The notes below the pieces were generated by a model. That model was given only the letters and a program-made list of their open reading frames with translations, searched no databases and was not told the DNA's origin. Source: Acanthosepion lycidas (taxonomy: Eukaryota; Mollusca; Cephalopoda; Sepiida; Sepiidae). Taken from it: 64,000 nt of DNA. The translations under genes were made by a program, and so were the position numbers. Where the stretch lies: assembly GCA_963932145.1 (NCBI GenBank), contig OZ010578.1, forward strand, positions 24,395,153-24,459,152. Reading direction: 5' to 3'. Shown in pieces: positions 54,647-64,000 of this stretch (positions are counted from its first letter, which is position 1; each line of letters opens with the position of its first letter).

Positions 54647-54651
<5 letters not shown>
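54186..54651. other. AT-rich stretch with a short TA tract
   Basis: A TA tract at 54327-54345 and GAGAGAGA next to it. No gene recognised. Confidence 0.5.
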
Positions 54652-54700
<49 letters not shown>

Positions 54701-54701
54701 A
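54652..54701. repeat. (TA)n-(TG)n microsatellite
   Basis: Same compound order as at 5.1 kb. Confidence 0.96.
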
Positions 54702-54965
54702 TTTTTTAATTATTTTTACTTTCTTAATGTTTGAGCAATAATTGTAAATTTATCTTTTAAACACGTGGTAACGATTAAATTTTGAATGGTTACGCGCTAA
54801 TAGTCAAAATCAAATTGATCATTCGTTAAGTGCGTCAGAAGACTATTGAAAAAAAATGAAAAGTAAATTGCCTCATTTGCGTGAGAATTTTTATTAAATG
54901 TAAATAGCAGCTGGACGGCGTTTGTCAATATATTTTTTACTGAGTTAAGTATGCATATTCTTATA

Positions 54966-55487
<522 letters not shown>

Positions 55488-55646
55488 TCAATTAAATATA
55501 ACCACCCATGACAATGACAACCTCTGCACATGTGTTTTTTTTAAACACTTGATTACATGTGTTTATCACGCGTCCTCTATTCATGTTAACCTCGACGTTC
55601 CCTTCGGAAGTTCTTGGTATTTTTGATATTTTCGTTGGTTTACCCT

Positions 55647-55958
55647 TTAATAACGCCCAGATATAATAATGTATCGAGAACAGGGGGATAGGACCCAAAT
55701 GTTAGGTGTAATATGATTGTGAAAGCCCTTCAACCAGATCACACGGTTTTCCCGGAGGACTGTCGGACATGGTTTTTTTTCTCCTAATGACGTAGGATTA
55801 GTATCTGATGTTGATCCCGTAATATGAGCCGGTTTATCAACGACCCTCCTTGATTTTCCGGGTTCCCATCCACCATACACTAAGTTTGTTGGACAAACTC
55901 GACATTCTTGACAATATTTGACATTCAGAAATGCTTTTTTTGGGCACTGAAGACACAT
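55647..55958 (-). CDS. Unrecognised Cys-rich ORF, 103 codons (doubtful gene)
   Basis: The ORF begins MCLQCPKKAFLNVKYCQECR, then VCPTNLVYGGWEP, with five Cys spaced C-x2-C-x10-C-x2-C-x2-C, which could bind zinc. The rest (TGSTSDTNPTSLGEKKPCPT) matches no family I know. There is no clear promoter, and splice sites cannot be judged. It is longer and less biased than the microsatellite ORFs around it. It might be a transposon fragment or chance; I would not treat it as established. Confidence 0.2.
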   Translation of the reverse strand: MCLQCPKKAFLNVKYCQECRVCPTNLVYGGWEPGKSRRVVDKPAHITGSTSDTNPTSLGEKKPCPTVLRENRVIWLKGFHNHITPNIWVLSPCSRYIIISGRY

Positions 55959-55959
55959 T

Positions 55960-56370
55960 TTCCTGGAGCTTATTTGTTATCTGAAACACAAAGGGGACAT
56001 GGTGACATGGTGACATTTACGGAGGCTTTTGGCGGCAAAACGAACAAGAACGGCATGTCGTTTTATCGGGTGAAGTCGAAGCTTCTATGACAGAGGCTGA
56101 TAAAAAGAGCCCGGATTTTTTAGCTAAAGTTGCTCACTCACAGCTTTCGAAAAACGTGTTCTCAAATACCTGATGCACAGAGTACACAAGCGGAGTTAGA
56201 AGAATTCTAATTTTTCGCCAAATTGATTCCCAACGAATATATTTTCACAGTCATATACAAAAACGTTAGAAGATATTAGATAACATGTATTATAGAAATT
56301 TCAAATGATAAGGAGAATCATAGATTACATTATACTAAATAGTAGTGTCTTTTGCTGTAGTTGAAGTTGT
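55960..56370. other. Stretch without a recognised gene
   Basis: No family recognised. Contains GACATGGTGACATGGTGACA (an 11-bp direct repeat) at about 55997. Confidence 0.4.
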
Positions 56371-56379
56371 TTTTTGTTT

Positions 56380-56960
56380 GTTTAAAGGCATATGAACTCC
56401 TTATGGGTCATTTAATAACGAAATTTAATTTTCTTAGGAGCTTTTTAGTAATAAAAATAAGATATATGTTATTCTGATTTCACAATTGAATACATGGTAG
56501 ATGATACTTGTATGCATATACATGTTTGTGTGGGTATAATTAGTAGAGGCGGTGATATGTGTAGTATATGTTGTTTTGTTGAAGTTATATTTTGCAATAC
56601 AGTTTGATGTCTTTAAAAAATATAGGATATTATATGGAGTAATATCACGGAAGAGTCCTTTCATATTGATTGTTTGATTTTGTTTGGTGGCATATCAAAC
56701 TTTATGGATTATTTCATGCCGAATTCTAATTATTTTGCACATAATATTTCAACAACAATGCAGTTATTTTGTACATGATTTTATTCTTGCAAATTAAAAG
56801 TATGATTTTTAGATAACATGTGCTGCTACTCCGGGTCAAGGTGGGCCTGGAAACAACAACAATTAAGAGGTGGTTCCACGCTCCCCAAAACCTTCTCTTT
56901 CACGATCAGAGGCCTTGCTGCCCAATGTAGCTTATTGTCATGCTCAGGACGATTGTATTT
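56380..56960 (+). repeat. Dispersed repeat family R-CAT, copies 2 and 3
   Basis: AAGGCATATGAACTCCTTAT, then GGGTCATTTAATAACG at 56384, and GGTGGCATATCAAACTTTAT, then GGATTATTTCATGCCG at 56687, are diverged R-CAT starts. TGCTACTCCGGGTCAAGGTG at about 56825, TTAAGAGGTGGTTCCACGCT at about 56862 and the AATGTAGCTTATTGTCATGC phrase complete the second. Confidence 0.65.
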
Positions 56961-57029
56961 GAGCTAAATCGACTCTTGCTATAGAAAATTTAATTGCTAC
57001 GACTGGTATATACCATTGTTGCTACGATA

Positions 57030-57125
57030 TGCCGTGAGTGTAGCAACTCGTGTCTCGGACAGAGAAATCAGCGTGCCGTGTTCGAATTCAGGTCGAGTTC
57101 ATAATATTAGTTTTTGCACAAATAT
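57030..57125 (+). mobile_element. SINE-1 partial copy
   Basis: CTCGGACAGAGAAATCAGCG at about 57054, then GTTCGAATTCAGGTCGAGTT at about 57079, parallels 21890-21935 and the minus-strand copy at 50.4 kb. Confidence 0.6.
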
Positions 57126-57329
57126 TGTTGAATGAATCCATTTTTTTTTATCACGCTTAGCTATAGACACATCTCAAAACCGATATGTAGCCCTCGCAAG
57201 GCGTATACAATACAACCACTGACAAGATTATGGAAATCACATTGGGCTGCCGCACAGTATTGTTGACTTGATGATCTCCTCTGTGGTCGAGCAAAAATGC
57301 GTTCCGTCTTAATTTCTAACATAATGATT

Positions 57330-57705
57330 TAGACTTTTAACATTGGGACTATTGTCCTCATCTTTGTTGTTGTTATCGCAACCTTTCGACCTTTGTACTG
57401 TCCGCACTTCATCAGGTTTTTATCGATCCGGGTAATCTACAGGGAATTTCGAACAGAACCCTTTATTTCTCGTCTAGTTCTTACTTTTAGTACTGCTCAG
57501 TTATTGCTCGTTCTGTTTCGACTGAGACCAAGGACACACTGAAGCCCAGCCCAGCCCAGCCCAGCCCAGCCCAGCCCAGGAATTGAACTCACAATTACAA
57601 AATCACCAAATTCAAGAACAAACGCTTTAATGCACTAGGTTACTGTCCCGAAACTTTGTGATAACAACAACAAAGATAAGGATAATAGTCTGAATGTAAA
57701 TAAAT
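57330..57705. mobile_element. Two SINE-2 tails in inverted arrangement around a CCCAG repeat
   Basis: The left arm (57335-57395: GGGACTATTGTCCTCATC, TTTGTTGTTGTTATCGCA, ACCTTTCG) is the inverse of the right arm (57650-57700: CGAAACTTTG, TGATAACAACAACAAAGATA, AGGATAATAGTCTGAATG). Between them a minus-strand tRNA-like head reads AGCGTTTGTTCTTGAA and TGTGAGTTCAATTCCTGGGC. A (CCCAG)n run (57545-57580) sits beside the head. Confidence 0.7.
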
Positions 57706-58500
57706 AAAAAATGTTAAATTAAATAGAAGAATTACAAACAATCGTTATTCTGTGTTTTTACTTCTTTTCGGTACTGACGTTTTTGGTCGTAACTTTATTT
57801 TAAATTGTAATTCAAGGGCAAGATCGCCAAGCCCAATTTCCTGCCCTCCTCTTCTCCATTCATGTAATTTTTATCAAATATGATGTGGCCGATGTCCACA
57901 TAATCGATGTTAGATAACGTCTTTTTTATTCTTTTTCGCAGAGTGTTATTGCATTGAACTATGTTATCGATTGGAATTAATTGATTTTTTGAAGGTTAAC
58001 CACGCAGAAAACTTGAAAGTCTTTCCTATTCGGTGACATATCAATATCAGCCGGTACAGTCAAACATTTTAGATGTCAACTTACTGGTTTTGTCGTTTTT
58101 TTCCCTTTCTAACTCTCTACAAAACAAGACATTTATTTTTCTGATTGGCATAAGTAGCGGAAGAAAAACCTGTTTTCAATTGCGACAGATAAACACGCCA
58201 TGTAAATATTATATAAGGAAATACAGAAATGATTTTCAATAGTGCTGATTTAAAAGTGACACTTATCTCAAACTAAATTGTGTATTTCGTCAGAAATCCC
58301 TCTTTTATACCAAGTTTCACTAAAAGCAACTGACACGGTACCGCGGTTAAGTTTTTTTATTTAATTTTTGTTCTGTTCTCATAATTTTCTTCTTTTCTGG
58401 ATGTAAATTATGTAGAAATTTTGAATGTCCGATGCCTTTCGGCTATACTTTTACCCATTATCAAGGATGATTTTATTTTCACTCTTAAATGAATGCATGC
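57706..58500. other. Stretch without a recognised gene
   Basis: AT-rich. The plus ORF 58033-58242 (69 codons) has no feature I can recognise. Confidence 0.4.
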
Positions 58501-58504
58501 ATTG

Positions 58505-58563
58505 TTTTTACACACACGCACACATTCACACACCGACACTCTCTCTCACACACATATATATAT
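58505..58563. repeat. CA-rich then TA microsatellite
   Basis: Interrupted CACA and CTCTCTC text followed by ATATATAT. The interval 58564-58930 shows no recognised gene. Confidence 0.85.
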
Positions 58564-58934
58564 TATTAATTAACGAATATCAAACGCTTAAAATCCCATA
58601 GTTATTAATAATTTTTATTTCATGAGAGCTCTAAAAACAGTAGCTCTCAATCTTCAAGACCTACAAACAAATCATAAATGAAATAGAAAAAAAATATTCC
58701 CGGTTAAAAACAAGAGATATTTCTATCTTCTTTAGAGAGTAGGGAGAAAAGGCACAGAGTGTTGACATGTTTTGACATACTGATCCCAGTATGTCATTTG
58801 AGGATGGTAGAAAGCTTTAAAGTGTATTTACTTCATTGTGAATCTGGAACAATCTCGTCTGTTTCTGTCAACGGCCAAATTTTCAATTCTGATATATTTC
58901 ATTTAACAAATTATTTGTAAATAATATTTGTTTG

Positions 58935-59305
58935 TTTGTTTAGGTTTTATGGCATATCAACCACAGTGGGTTATTTAATGCCAAATCCAATTTATATGAA
59001 TTTTAAATGCCTATTTTGTATGGAATAAAAACGTATAGCTAGCAACATTATTGTTTCAAAAACGTATAGCTGGCAACATTATCGTTCCAAAAACGGATAG
59101 CTGGCAACATTATTTTTAACAAAAAACGTATAGCTGACAACATTATTTTTTACAAAAAAACGTATAGCTGGCAACATTATTGTTTCAAAAACGCATAACT
59201 GGCAACATTATTGTTCTGAAAACATTATCTGAGGCCTTGCTGTTGGATGTAGTTTATGCCCATACCCAGGACGCGGATGTAGTTTACCGTCATACCCAGG
59301 ACGTT
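58935..59305 (+). repeat. Dispersed repeat family R-CAT, copy 4, split by a minisatellite
   Basis: TTTATGGCATATCAACCACA, then GTGGGTTATTTAATGCCAA at 58944, is the best-kept start. The end phrases (GGCCTTGCTGTTGGATGTAG, CATACCCAGGACG) appear at 59232 and again in tandem at 59265-59305. Between them is the 59.03-59.22 kb minisatellite. Confidence 0.7.
59025..59225 (+). repeat. Minisatellite of about 31-36 bp, six copies
   Basis: Units of AAAACGTATAGCTGGCAACA followed by TTATTGTTTC or a length variant of it, at about 59030, 59061, 59092, 59125, 59160 and 59192. The length differs by runs of A or T between units. Confidence 0.9.
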
Positions 59306-59498
59306 AATTAATATTAAAAGCGAATAATTTTAAAGATTTCGAAATTAATGTATTAATTAATGTTTTCACAAGCTTTTTATATAATTAACCAAAACATTTA
59401 AATTAAAATACCTAAGAAATTTGAATCAAATGATTATTAATTATATTCCAGGAAATATAATTATATCTCGAGTATCTTAGATGTATTTATTAATATTT

Positions 59499-59877
59499 AG
59501 CAGGATAGGAATGTACTTTAAACTATATTTAGCAGGTTTGGAATGTACTTTAAACTATATTTAGCAGGATTGGAATGTACTTTAAACTATATTTAGCAGG
59601 ATAGGAATGTACTTTAAACTATATTTAGCAGGATTGGAATGTACTTTAAACTATATTTAGCAGGATAGGAATGTACTTTAAACTATATTTAGCAGGACTG
59701 GAATGTACTTTAAACTATATTTAGCAGGATAGGAATGTACTTTAAACTATATTTAGCAGGATAGAAATGTACTTTAAACTATATTTAGCAGGATAGGAAT
59801 GTACTTTAAACTATATTTAGCAGGATTGGAATGTACTTTAAACTATATTTAGCAGGATAGGAATGTACTTTAAACTA
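59499..59877 (+). repeat. 32-bp minisatellite, 12 copies, with dimeric order
   Basis: The unit AGCAGGATAGGAATGTACTT + TAAACTATATTT repeats at exact 32-bp spacing. From the fourth unit on, every second unit is ATAGG, while the others are ATTGG, ACTGG or ATAGA. This indicates a 64-bp dimer as the more recent amplification unit. Confidence 0.95.
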
Positions 59878-59879
59878 AG

Positions 59880-60523
59880 GAAAAGTTAGGCCGGATTTAA
59901 TTCCCTGTATTTCATTTAACAAATTCTGTAAATAATATTAAAAAAGTGTCTGGTTCAGAACATTTTAAAAAGCTTTTTCGAAAATAGGGAAAATTTAAAA
60001 AAAATTGAATGTAAATTAGTATAAGAATTTTGTATAATCAACCAAGAAATTTAAGTTAAAAGAGATTTGTATTAAATGATTCTTAATTAAATTCAGAGAA
60101 ACATATTTATATAGGTTAAATACCTAGAGTTCTGAACTTTTATGTCCTAGATGAATTTATTAAGATTTAAAAGGATATGAATGTATTTTAACCTAAGATA
60201 AATTAAGATCAGGGTTAATCCCCTAATCTATTAAGTTTATGAGTTTAGTATTCCACGTTAATTTAAGAGACCCGGTTAACCCGATTACTGCGTAGCATCC
60301 AATCTGGTCAAAAAAATGCATATATACGCGCACACACATATATATATTTCTTCACCCATGATACATACACTGCAACAAGGATAATCATAATATCACTAGA
60401 ATGAAGAAGTAAACAACATAATAAAAAATAAACATCATAATAAAAAATAAACAACATAATAAAAAACATAACATGCATGGCTAACAATAATTTCAGTTAA
60501 CACCATATATTCGCTTATTCCCC

Positions 60524-60525
<2 letters not shown>
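59880..60525. other. AT-rich stretch, nothing recognised
   Basis: Contains three tandem copies of ACATAATAAAAAATAA-type text at 60415-60465. No gene. Confidence 0.5.

Positions 60526-60526
<1 letters not shown>

Positions 60527-60556
<30 letters not shown>
60527..60556. repeat. (TA)n microsatellite
   Basis: About 30 bp of TA after a CCCCCC-like phrase. Confidence 0.93.
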
Positions 60557-60557
<1 letters not shown>

Positions 60558-60733
60558 TTAAAGCACAAGTTATAGATTAATTACCTATTAGTTTTCATCC
60601 GTTCATATACACATATACACACATACACACATATATGTATACATATATACACATGCATCCATGTATTTCTCTCACAAACCCATCTATATGTATGTAGAAA
60701 CCCAAAATATGTCCATACACAAAAGACTCCCGG

Positions 60734-60836
<103 letters not shown>

Positions 60837-60944
60837 CACGCATGCACATTTTCCTCAAGCAAATTCATATTCAATACAAATATAACATATATACAAATTC
60901 ATTTTCATATACATACACATCACAACCGTAAATATCAGATTGCG

Positions 60945-61540
60945 ATAAATATTTCTATGTGAACATATACTACAACATTAGAGCAATGTAGATACAGATA
61001 AGTATTTATATAATCCAGGAGAAAGAGTACTTTTCTATTTTTAAAGCGGTGTTTGTGTCTGCATTTTGATATGAGTTCACTTTGAAGTTTAAGTAAATTC
61101 TCCTGGTTTTTATATTTAAGTATAAGTATTTTCTCCAGCAAACGAAGGTTTCAACGATTCCTGAAGTTCTTAGTAGCTTCAGCTCTGGATATGAATTTCC
61201 ACTCCAATTGCGGTGTGAGACCTTTGTCAATAAGGTCCCAATAATGTCTGGATAAAGCTGTTTTTAATTGATGATGTCTGTGATTATATAAACGTTGCTT
61301 TCAGTTTCCTGCAGATATTCCAATGTAGGGCTTCTTCAAGTCGACATTTTCTTCAGGGAAAAACGTTGCTTCATATACCACATTTTTAGACTGCATTTAC
61401 CTCAGTTGTTCTTCTGCAATTGCATGTGGGGTTAATATCCGTTGATTCACTATTATGAAATTTATTTAGTATCTTACTTTTGTGAAATGAGATGATTTTC
61501 TCTACATTGTTAACACAAGAGTAACTAATTTTAAGTTATT
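60945..61540 (-). mobile_element. Penelope-like element remnant, GIY-YIG endonuclease end
   Basis: The minus strand reads NSESTDINPTCNCRRTTEVN, then a YIGISAGN-like box, KQRLYNHRHHQLKTALSRHY, WDLIDKGLTPQLEWKFIS, and LLEKILILKYKNQENLLKLQ with SELISKCRHKHRF. These correspond to the Cys-rich linker, the GIY-YIG core (K-x-R-x-x-N-H) and the terminal domain of Penelope-like elements. Broken in a few places; the family differs from that at 36.4 kb. Confidence 0.78.
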
Positions 61541-61734
61541 TTCTATTAAACGTTTAATAAGTGAGGGAGATCTAGAGGGAGGGATAAGGAGAGAGAGAGA
61601 AAGGAAAGAGGGGGAGAATTCTTATTTGAGAAATCTGGGTATCCAGGGATAACAACCGTATGAAACGTTTGGTCATTTAATCAACTTTAGTAAATTTAAA
61701 TCCATAAAACGTTAATACTTCCTTCATTTTCAGA

Positions 61735-62258
61735 ATGGAACTGACAAAGACAAGTATGGTTGAAAGACCTTCAAAGGAATTGGAATCAGAATTAGAACCC
61801 GACGATGGAGACGCCCTTCTGATTCCAGATGGTGGTTGGGGTTGGGTCGTTTGCTTTGCCGGATTCATGATTAATTTTACAATTGGAGGACTGACATTCT
61901 CAAATGGAATACTCCTACTTGGATTGCTTGACCTTTACGACGACACAGTATCAAAAACAGCCATAGTAGCTTCTATTTTCGGTGGAATCCTGTTATGTGT
62001 TGGTAAGTTTCCAAATTGCCCTAATTATCAAAGACCAGTGTTGAAATGAAGAAATGGGTCATTTCGATACATTTGTTTTTTTAATTTGACTTGAATATTT
62101 TTCATTCACAGGTCCGTTTGTTTTGCTTCTAATGATGTTCAATGCAAGCCATCGTCAAGTTATCATTTGCGGAGGACTTGTTTCTGCTGCGTCAACCGTT
62201 GGAAGCTTTTTTGTTAATCAAGTTGAAGTTCTTTACCTTACGTATGGAATTCTCTCAG
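61735..62258 (+). CDS. Monocarboxylate transporter (SLC16/MCT-like), first two coding exons, gene continues past the window
   Basis: Exon 1 codes from the ATG at 61735 to 62002 (89 codons + 1 base) and exon 2 spans 62112-62258 (147 nt); both introns are phase 1. The acceptor before the ATG (TTCATTTTCAG|A) shows that an untranslated exon lies upstream. The protein starts with an acidic cytosolic tail. The MCT signature PDGGWGWVV is at residues 31-39, followed by TM1 (to about residue 57), a GILLLGLLDLYDD loop, and TM2 beginning at TVSKTAIVASIFGG. Exon 2 gives GPFVLLLMMFNASHRQVIIC, GGLVSAASTVGSF and VEVLYLTYGILSG (TM3 and the start of TM4). Donors are TG|GTAAGT and CAG|GTAAGA. MCTs are 12-TM major-facilitator proteins moving lactate, pyruvate or other small solutes, often with protons; the substrate cannot be told here. 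No stops or frameshifts. The rest of the gene would lie beyond 64 kb. Confidence 0.92.
62003..62111 (+). other. MCT intron 1 (109 bp)
   Basis: GTAAGT donor and TTTTCATTCACAG acceptor. Its first bases (TTTCCAAATTG) match those of the pseudogene's 46-bp intron at 26303, showing common descent. Confidence 0.9.
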
Positions 62259-62740
62259 GTAAGATGTAAAAGAAAATCCTTTATATAAATCAATATCAGT
62301 CCCTCTTCTTTATGTATTATCTTGTAACTTTTTGGTCAGCTTATATAATTTATCTTCACTGTACACCGTGTACAGGGCGTTTTAGTCTTCTTTGATCTTG
62401 GCTGTAAATTACATAGTTCTTCTCTTGTCTAATTTGGGAAAGGATCAGAATATTTCATGATATATAGCACCAAGATATTTACTTCTTTGAACATATTTCT
62501 CCTGTTACGTTTATATTCTAATAATTGTTTGTTAATCTTACGTGTGCGTTTTTGGCTTTTCTTAATTTCATTTCGATATTTTGTGACTATTTTAAGCATT
62601 CTGACATGTTTCTTGTCACCTTTTCTATTTATTGTCTTGGTCATTGTCATATACGTAATTCAATTTCCTCTGTTGCTTATGTTCTTTTCTTATATTTTAT
62701 ATACAAATGCAATTATAGAACAAAATATACAATTATAAGA
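62241..62740 (+). repeat. Source copy of an intron-2 duplication
   Basis: From the last bases of MCT exon 2 into intron 2, this sequence is repeated at 62950-63175 and again, after a LINE, at 63716-63890. It contains the 17-bp palindrome CTGTACACCGTGTACAG at about 62362. Confidence 0.9.
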
Positions 62741-62949
62741 TATTTGCTTCTTAATGCGTATTTTTGTTAACAATTTTAATTTTAATTTGCTACTTTTAAA
62801 ATATTTTTCACGTAACGGTTTTTTTTAAATTTCTAATCGAAATTCTAATTTTACTTTGACTCTTTTATCTCCATTTTTTCTTTTAACGTAAAAACATTTA
62901 CAATTTGTGACCCACATACGAATTGTATTGAAAGGTTTTGAAATGTCAT

Positions 62950-63890
62950 ATTATAGAATATGTTACGCTTGGAATTCTCTCAAGTAAGAAAAAGAAAACC
63001 CTTTATATAAATCAATATCTTCTTTATTATTATTTTGTAACTTTTTGGTCAGCTTATATAATTTATCTACACTGTACACGGTGTACAGGGCGTTTTAGCC
63101 TTCTGTGATCTTGGCTGTAAATTATACAATTCTTCTTTTGTCTAGTTTGGAAAGGGTCTAGAATATTTCCTAACAGATCTTCTATCTTTACAAGAGTCAG
63201 ATCAAAACCTGAAATGAAGTACTTCTGTCATATTTGGGTAGGAGATTCCCAGGCCTCACTTTCCACACTGGATAGAGTTAAAAAGCGTCTCCGCGTTTTT
63301 GTGGGTGACAAATTATTTTCTACCCTACAACCTGTCTCTCACAGACGAAACGTCGCAAGCCTCTCACTGCTCTACTTCCATGGAAAGTCCTCAGACGAGC
63401 TACATTACTTAGTCGCAGTTCCACCAGTTTTAACTTCCCCGGCTAGGATTAGTCATACTTGTAGCGAACCCTCTCCCATTCCTTCCGTATCCCATTGGTG
63501 AGAAGTAAGTTCCAATCGAACAGCTTCTTCCCGCGAACAAGTGCTCTGTGGACCCGAATCCCAAGTGGATGTTTTCCCGATCACCATAATGTCAACTCGT
63601 TTAAGTCGAGAGTTAACCCTTATTTTCCCCACAAATCTACCTCTTACTTTGTAAACCTTTACCTAGAGTGGACCCCCGGTCTTATACAGGGTGAATCTCA
63701 CTGAAAAAATAATTTCAAGGTATTTATTCCTTTGGTCATATTTCTACGTTTATATTCTAATAATTTCCTGTTCGTTTTAAGCGTGCGTTTTTGGTTTTTC
63801 TTAATTTCGTTCCGCTTATATGTAACAATTTTAAGCATCCCGAAATGTTTGTTGTCGCCTTTTCCATTTACAGTCCTGGCAATTTTCTAG
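62950..63890 (+). repeat. Duplicate of the MCT exon-2 end and intron 2, split by LINE-B
   Basis: TACGCTTGGAATTCTCTCAAGTAAG-type text at 62962 copies exon 2's end, with the exon-end CAG changed to CAA. The ATATAAATCAATATC, CTTTTTGGTCAGCTTATATA and CTGTACACGGTGTACAG landmarks follow in the same order as in the source copy. The match resumes after the LINE with ATTTATTCCTTTGGTCATAT and TTTATATTCTAATAATT. Confidence 0.9.
63172..63715 (+). mobile_element. LINE-B 3' fragment inserted into the duplicated intron
   Basis: Reads YLYKSQIKPEMKYFCHIWVG, DSQASLSTLDRVKKRLRVFV, GDKLFSTLQPVSHRRNVASL, SLLYFHGKSSDELHYLV, then, after a frame change, VRSKFQSNSFFPRTSALWTR, IPSGCFPDHHNVNSFKSRVN and PYFPHKS. This is the post-RT C-terminal domain of LINE-B, the part missing from the 23-25 kb copy. 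It is 5'-truncated and ends near CCGGTCTTATACAGGGTGAA. Confidence 0.88.
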
Positions 63891-63897
63891 TTAGCTA

Positions 63898-63997
63898 TCA
63901 GGTTGGTGCAAAAATAATGACGTAACAATGTCGTTTTTTGACGTATTTTTTAACGTCAAAAAACGACATTATTACGTCATTATTTGCACCAACCTAA
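63898..63997. mobile_element. MADE1-like mariner MITE, copy 3
   Basis: A 100-bp palindrome (TCAGGTTGGTGCAAAAATAA to ATTTGCACCAACCTAA). TA lies at 63896-63897 and 63998-63999. The left terminus has one change against copy 1. Copies 1 and 3 share nearly the full interior (GACGTAAYAATGTCGTTTTT). Confidence 0.93.
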
Positions 63998-64000
63998 TAT

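Noticed and set aside
62363-62378. Operator-like palindrome as a proven transcription factor site
   Set aside because: The palindrome is real, but no factor can be assigned; kept only as a low-interest finding.

Overview
This is a gene-poor, AT-rich, repeat-dense animal window. It holds one clear protein-coding locus and a great deal of transposon debris. Spliced genes with small exons, tRNA-derived SINEs, several LINE clades, Penelope-like elements, long (TA)n tracts and mariner-type MITEs suggest a lophotrochozoan, most likely a cephalopod mollusc such as an octopus. The taxon is an inference from repeat style; no diagnostic single-copy gene settles it.

Layout. 0-4 kb: decayed Ty3/gypsy pol on the plus strand. 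6.0-7.3 kb: relic of a Cys-rich protein family, then the first copy of a roughly 600-bp dispersed repeat (second copy at 20.5-21.1 kb). 7.3-15.1 kb: a minisatellite complex, with an older 24-bp repeat, a 2.6-kb array of a 40-bp unit that never slips register, and an envelope-bearing LTR-element fossil inserted in the 24-bp repeat. 15.2-25 kb: nested LINE and SINE remnants and the first of three MADE1-like mariner MITEs. 25.6-39.1 kb: a broken monocarboxylate transporter (MCT, SLC16-like) copy, four recognisable exons spread over 13 kb and invaded by LINEs, Penelope-like elements and an RLE-type LINE. 39.7-48 kb: Jockey-like and Tx1-like LINE fragments and two Ty3/gypsy fossil pieces in opposite orientation. 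49-61.5 kb: a pogo-like MITE, SINEs, RTE debris, foldback structures bounded by TA tracts, a 0.5-kb (TA/TATG)n tract, a 32-bp minisatellite with dimeric periodicity and a Penelope remnant. 61.7-62.3 kb: the first two coding exons of an apparently intact MCT gene that runs off the right edge.

How things fit together. The biological thread is a local MCT duplication series on the plus strand: a partial exon-1 copy (25.57 kb), a degenerate full-length copy (26.0-39.1 kb) and the intact gene start (61.7 kb). All share phase-1 introns at matching points. A further duplication copies the exon-2 end and intron 2 (62.24-62.65 to 62.95-63.9 kb), and a LINE later inserted into the copy. The most novel-looking structures are the minisatellite complex, where the 40-bp unit can be derived from the 24-bp unit as 24+16, and the repeated association of TA tracts with inverted repeats and LINE 3' ends.

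All calls come from reading the sequence and from memory of protein families; no database search was run. Boundaries of repeats are approximate.
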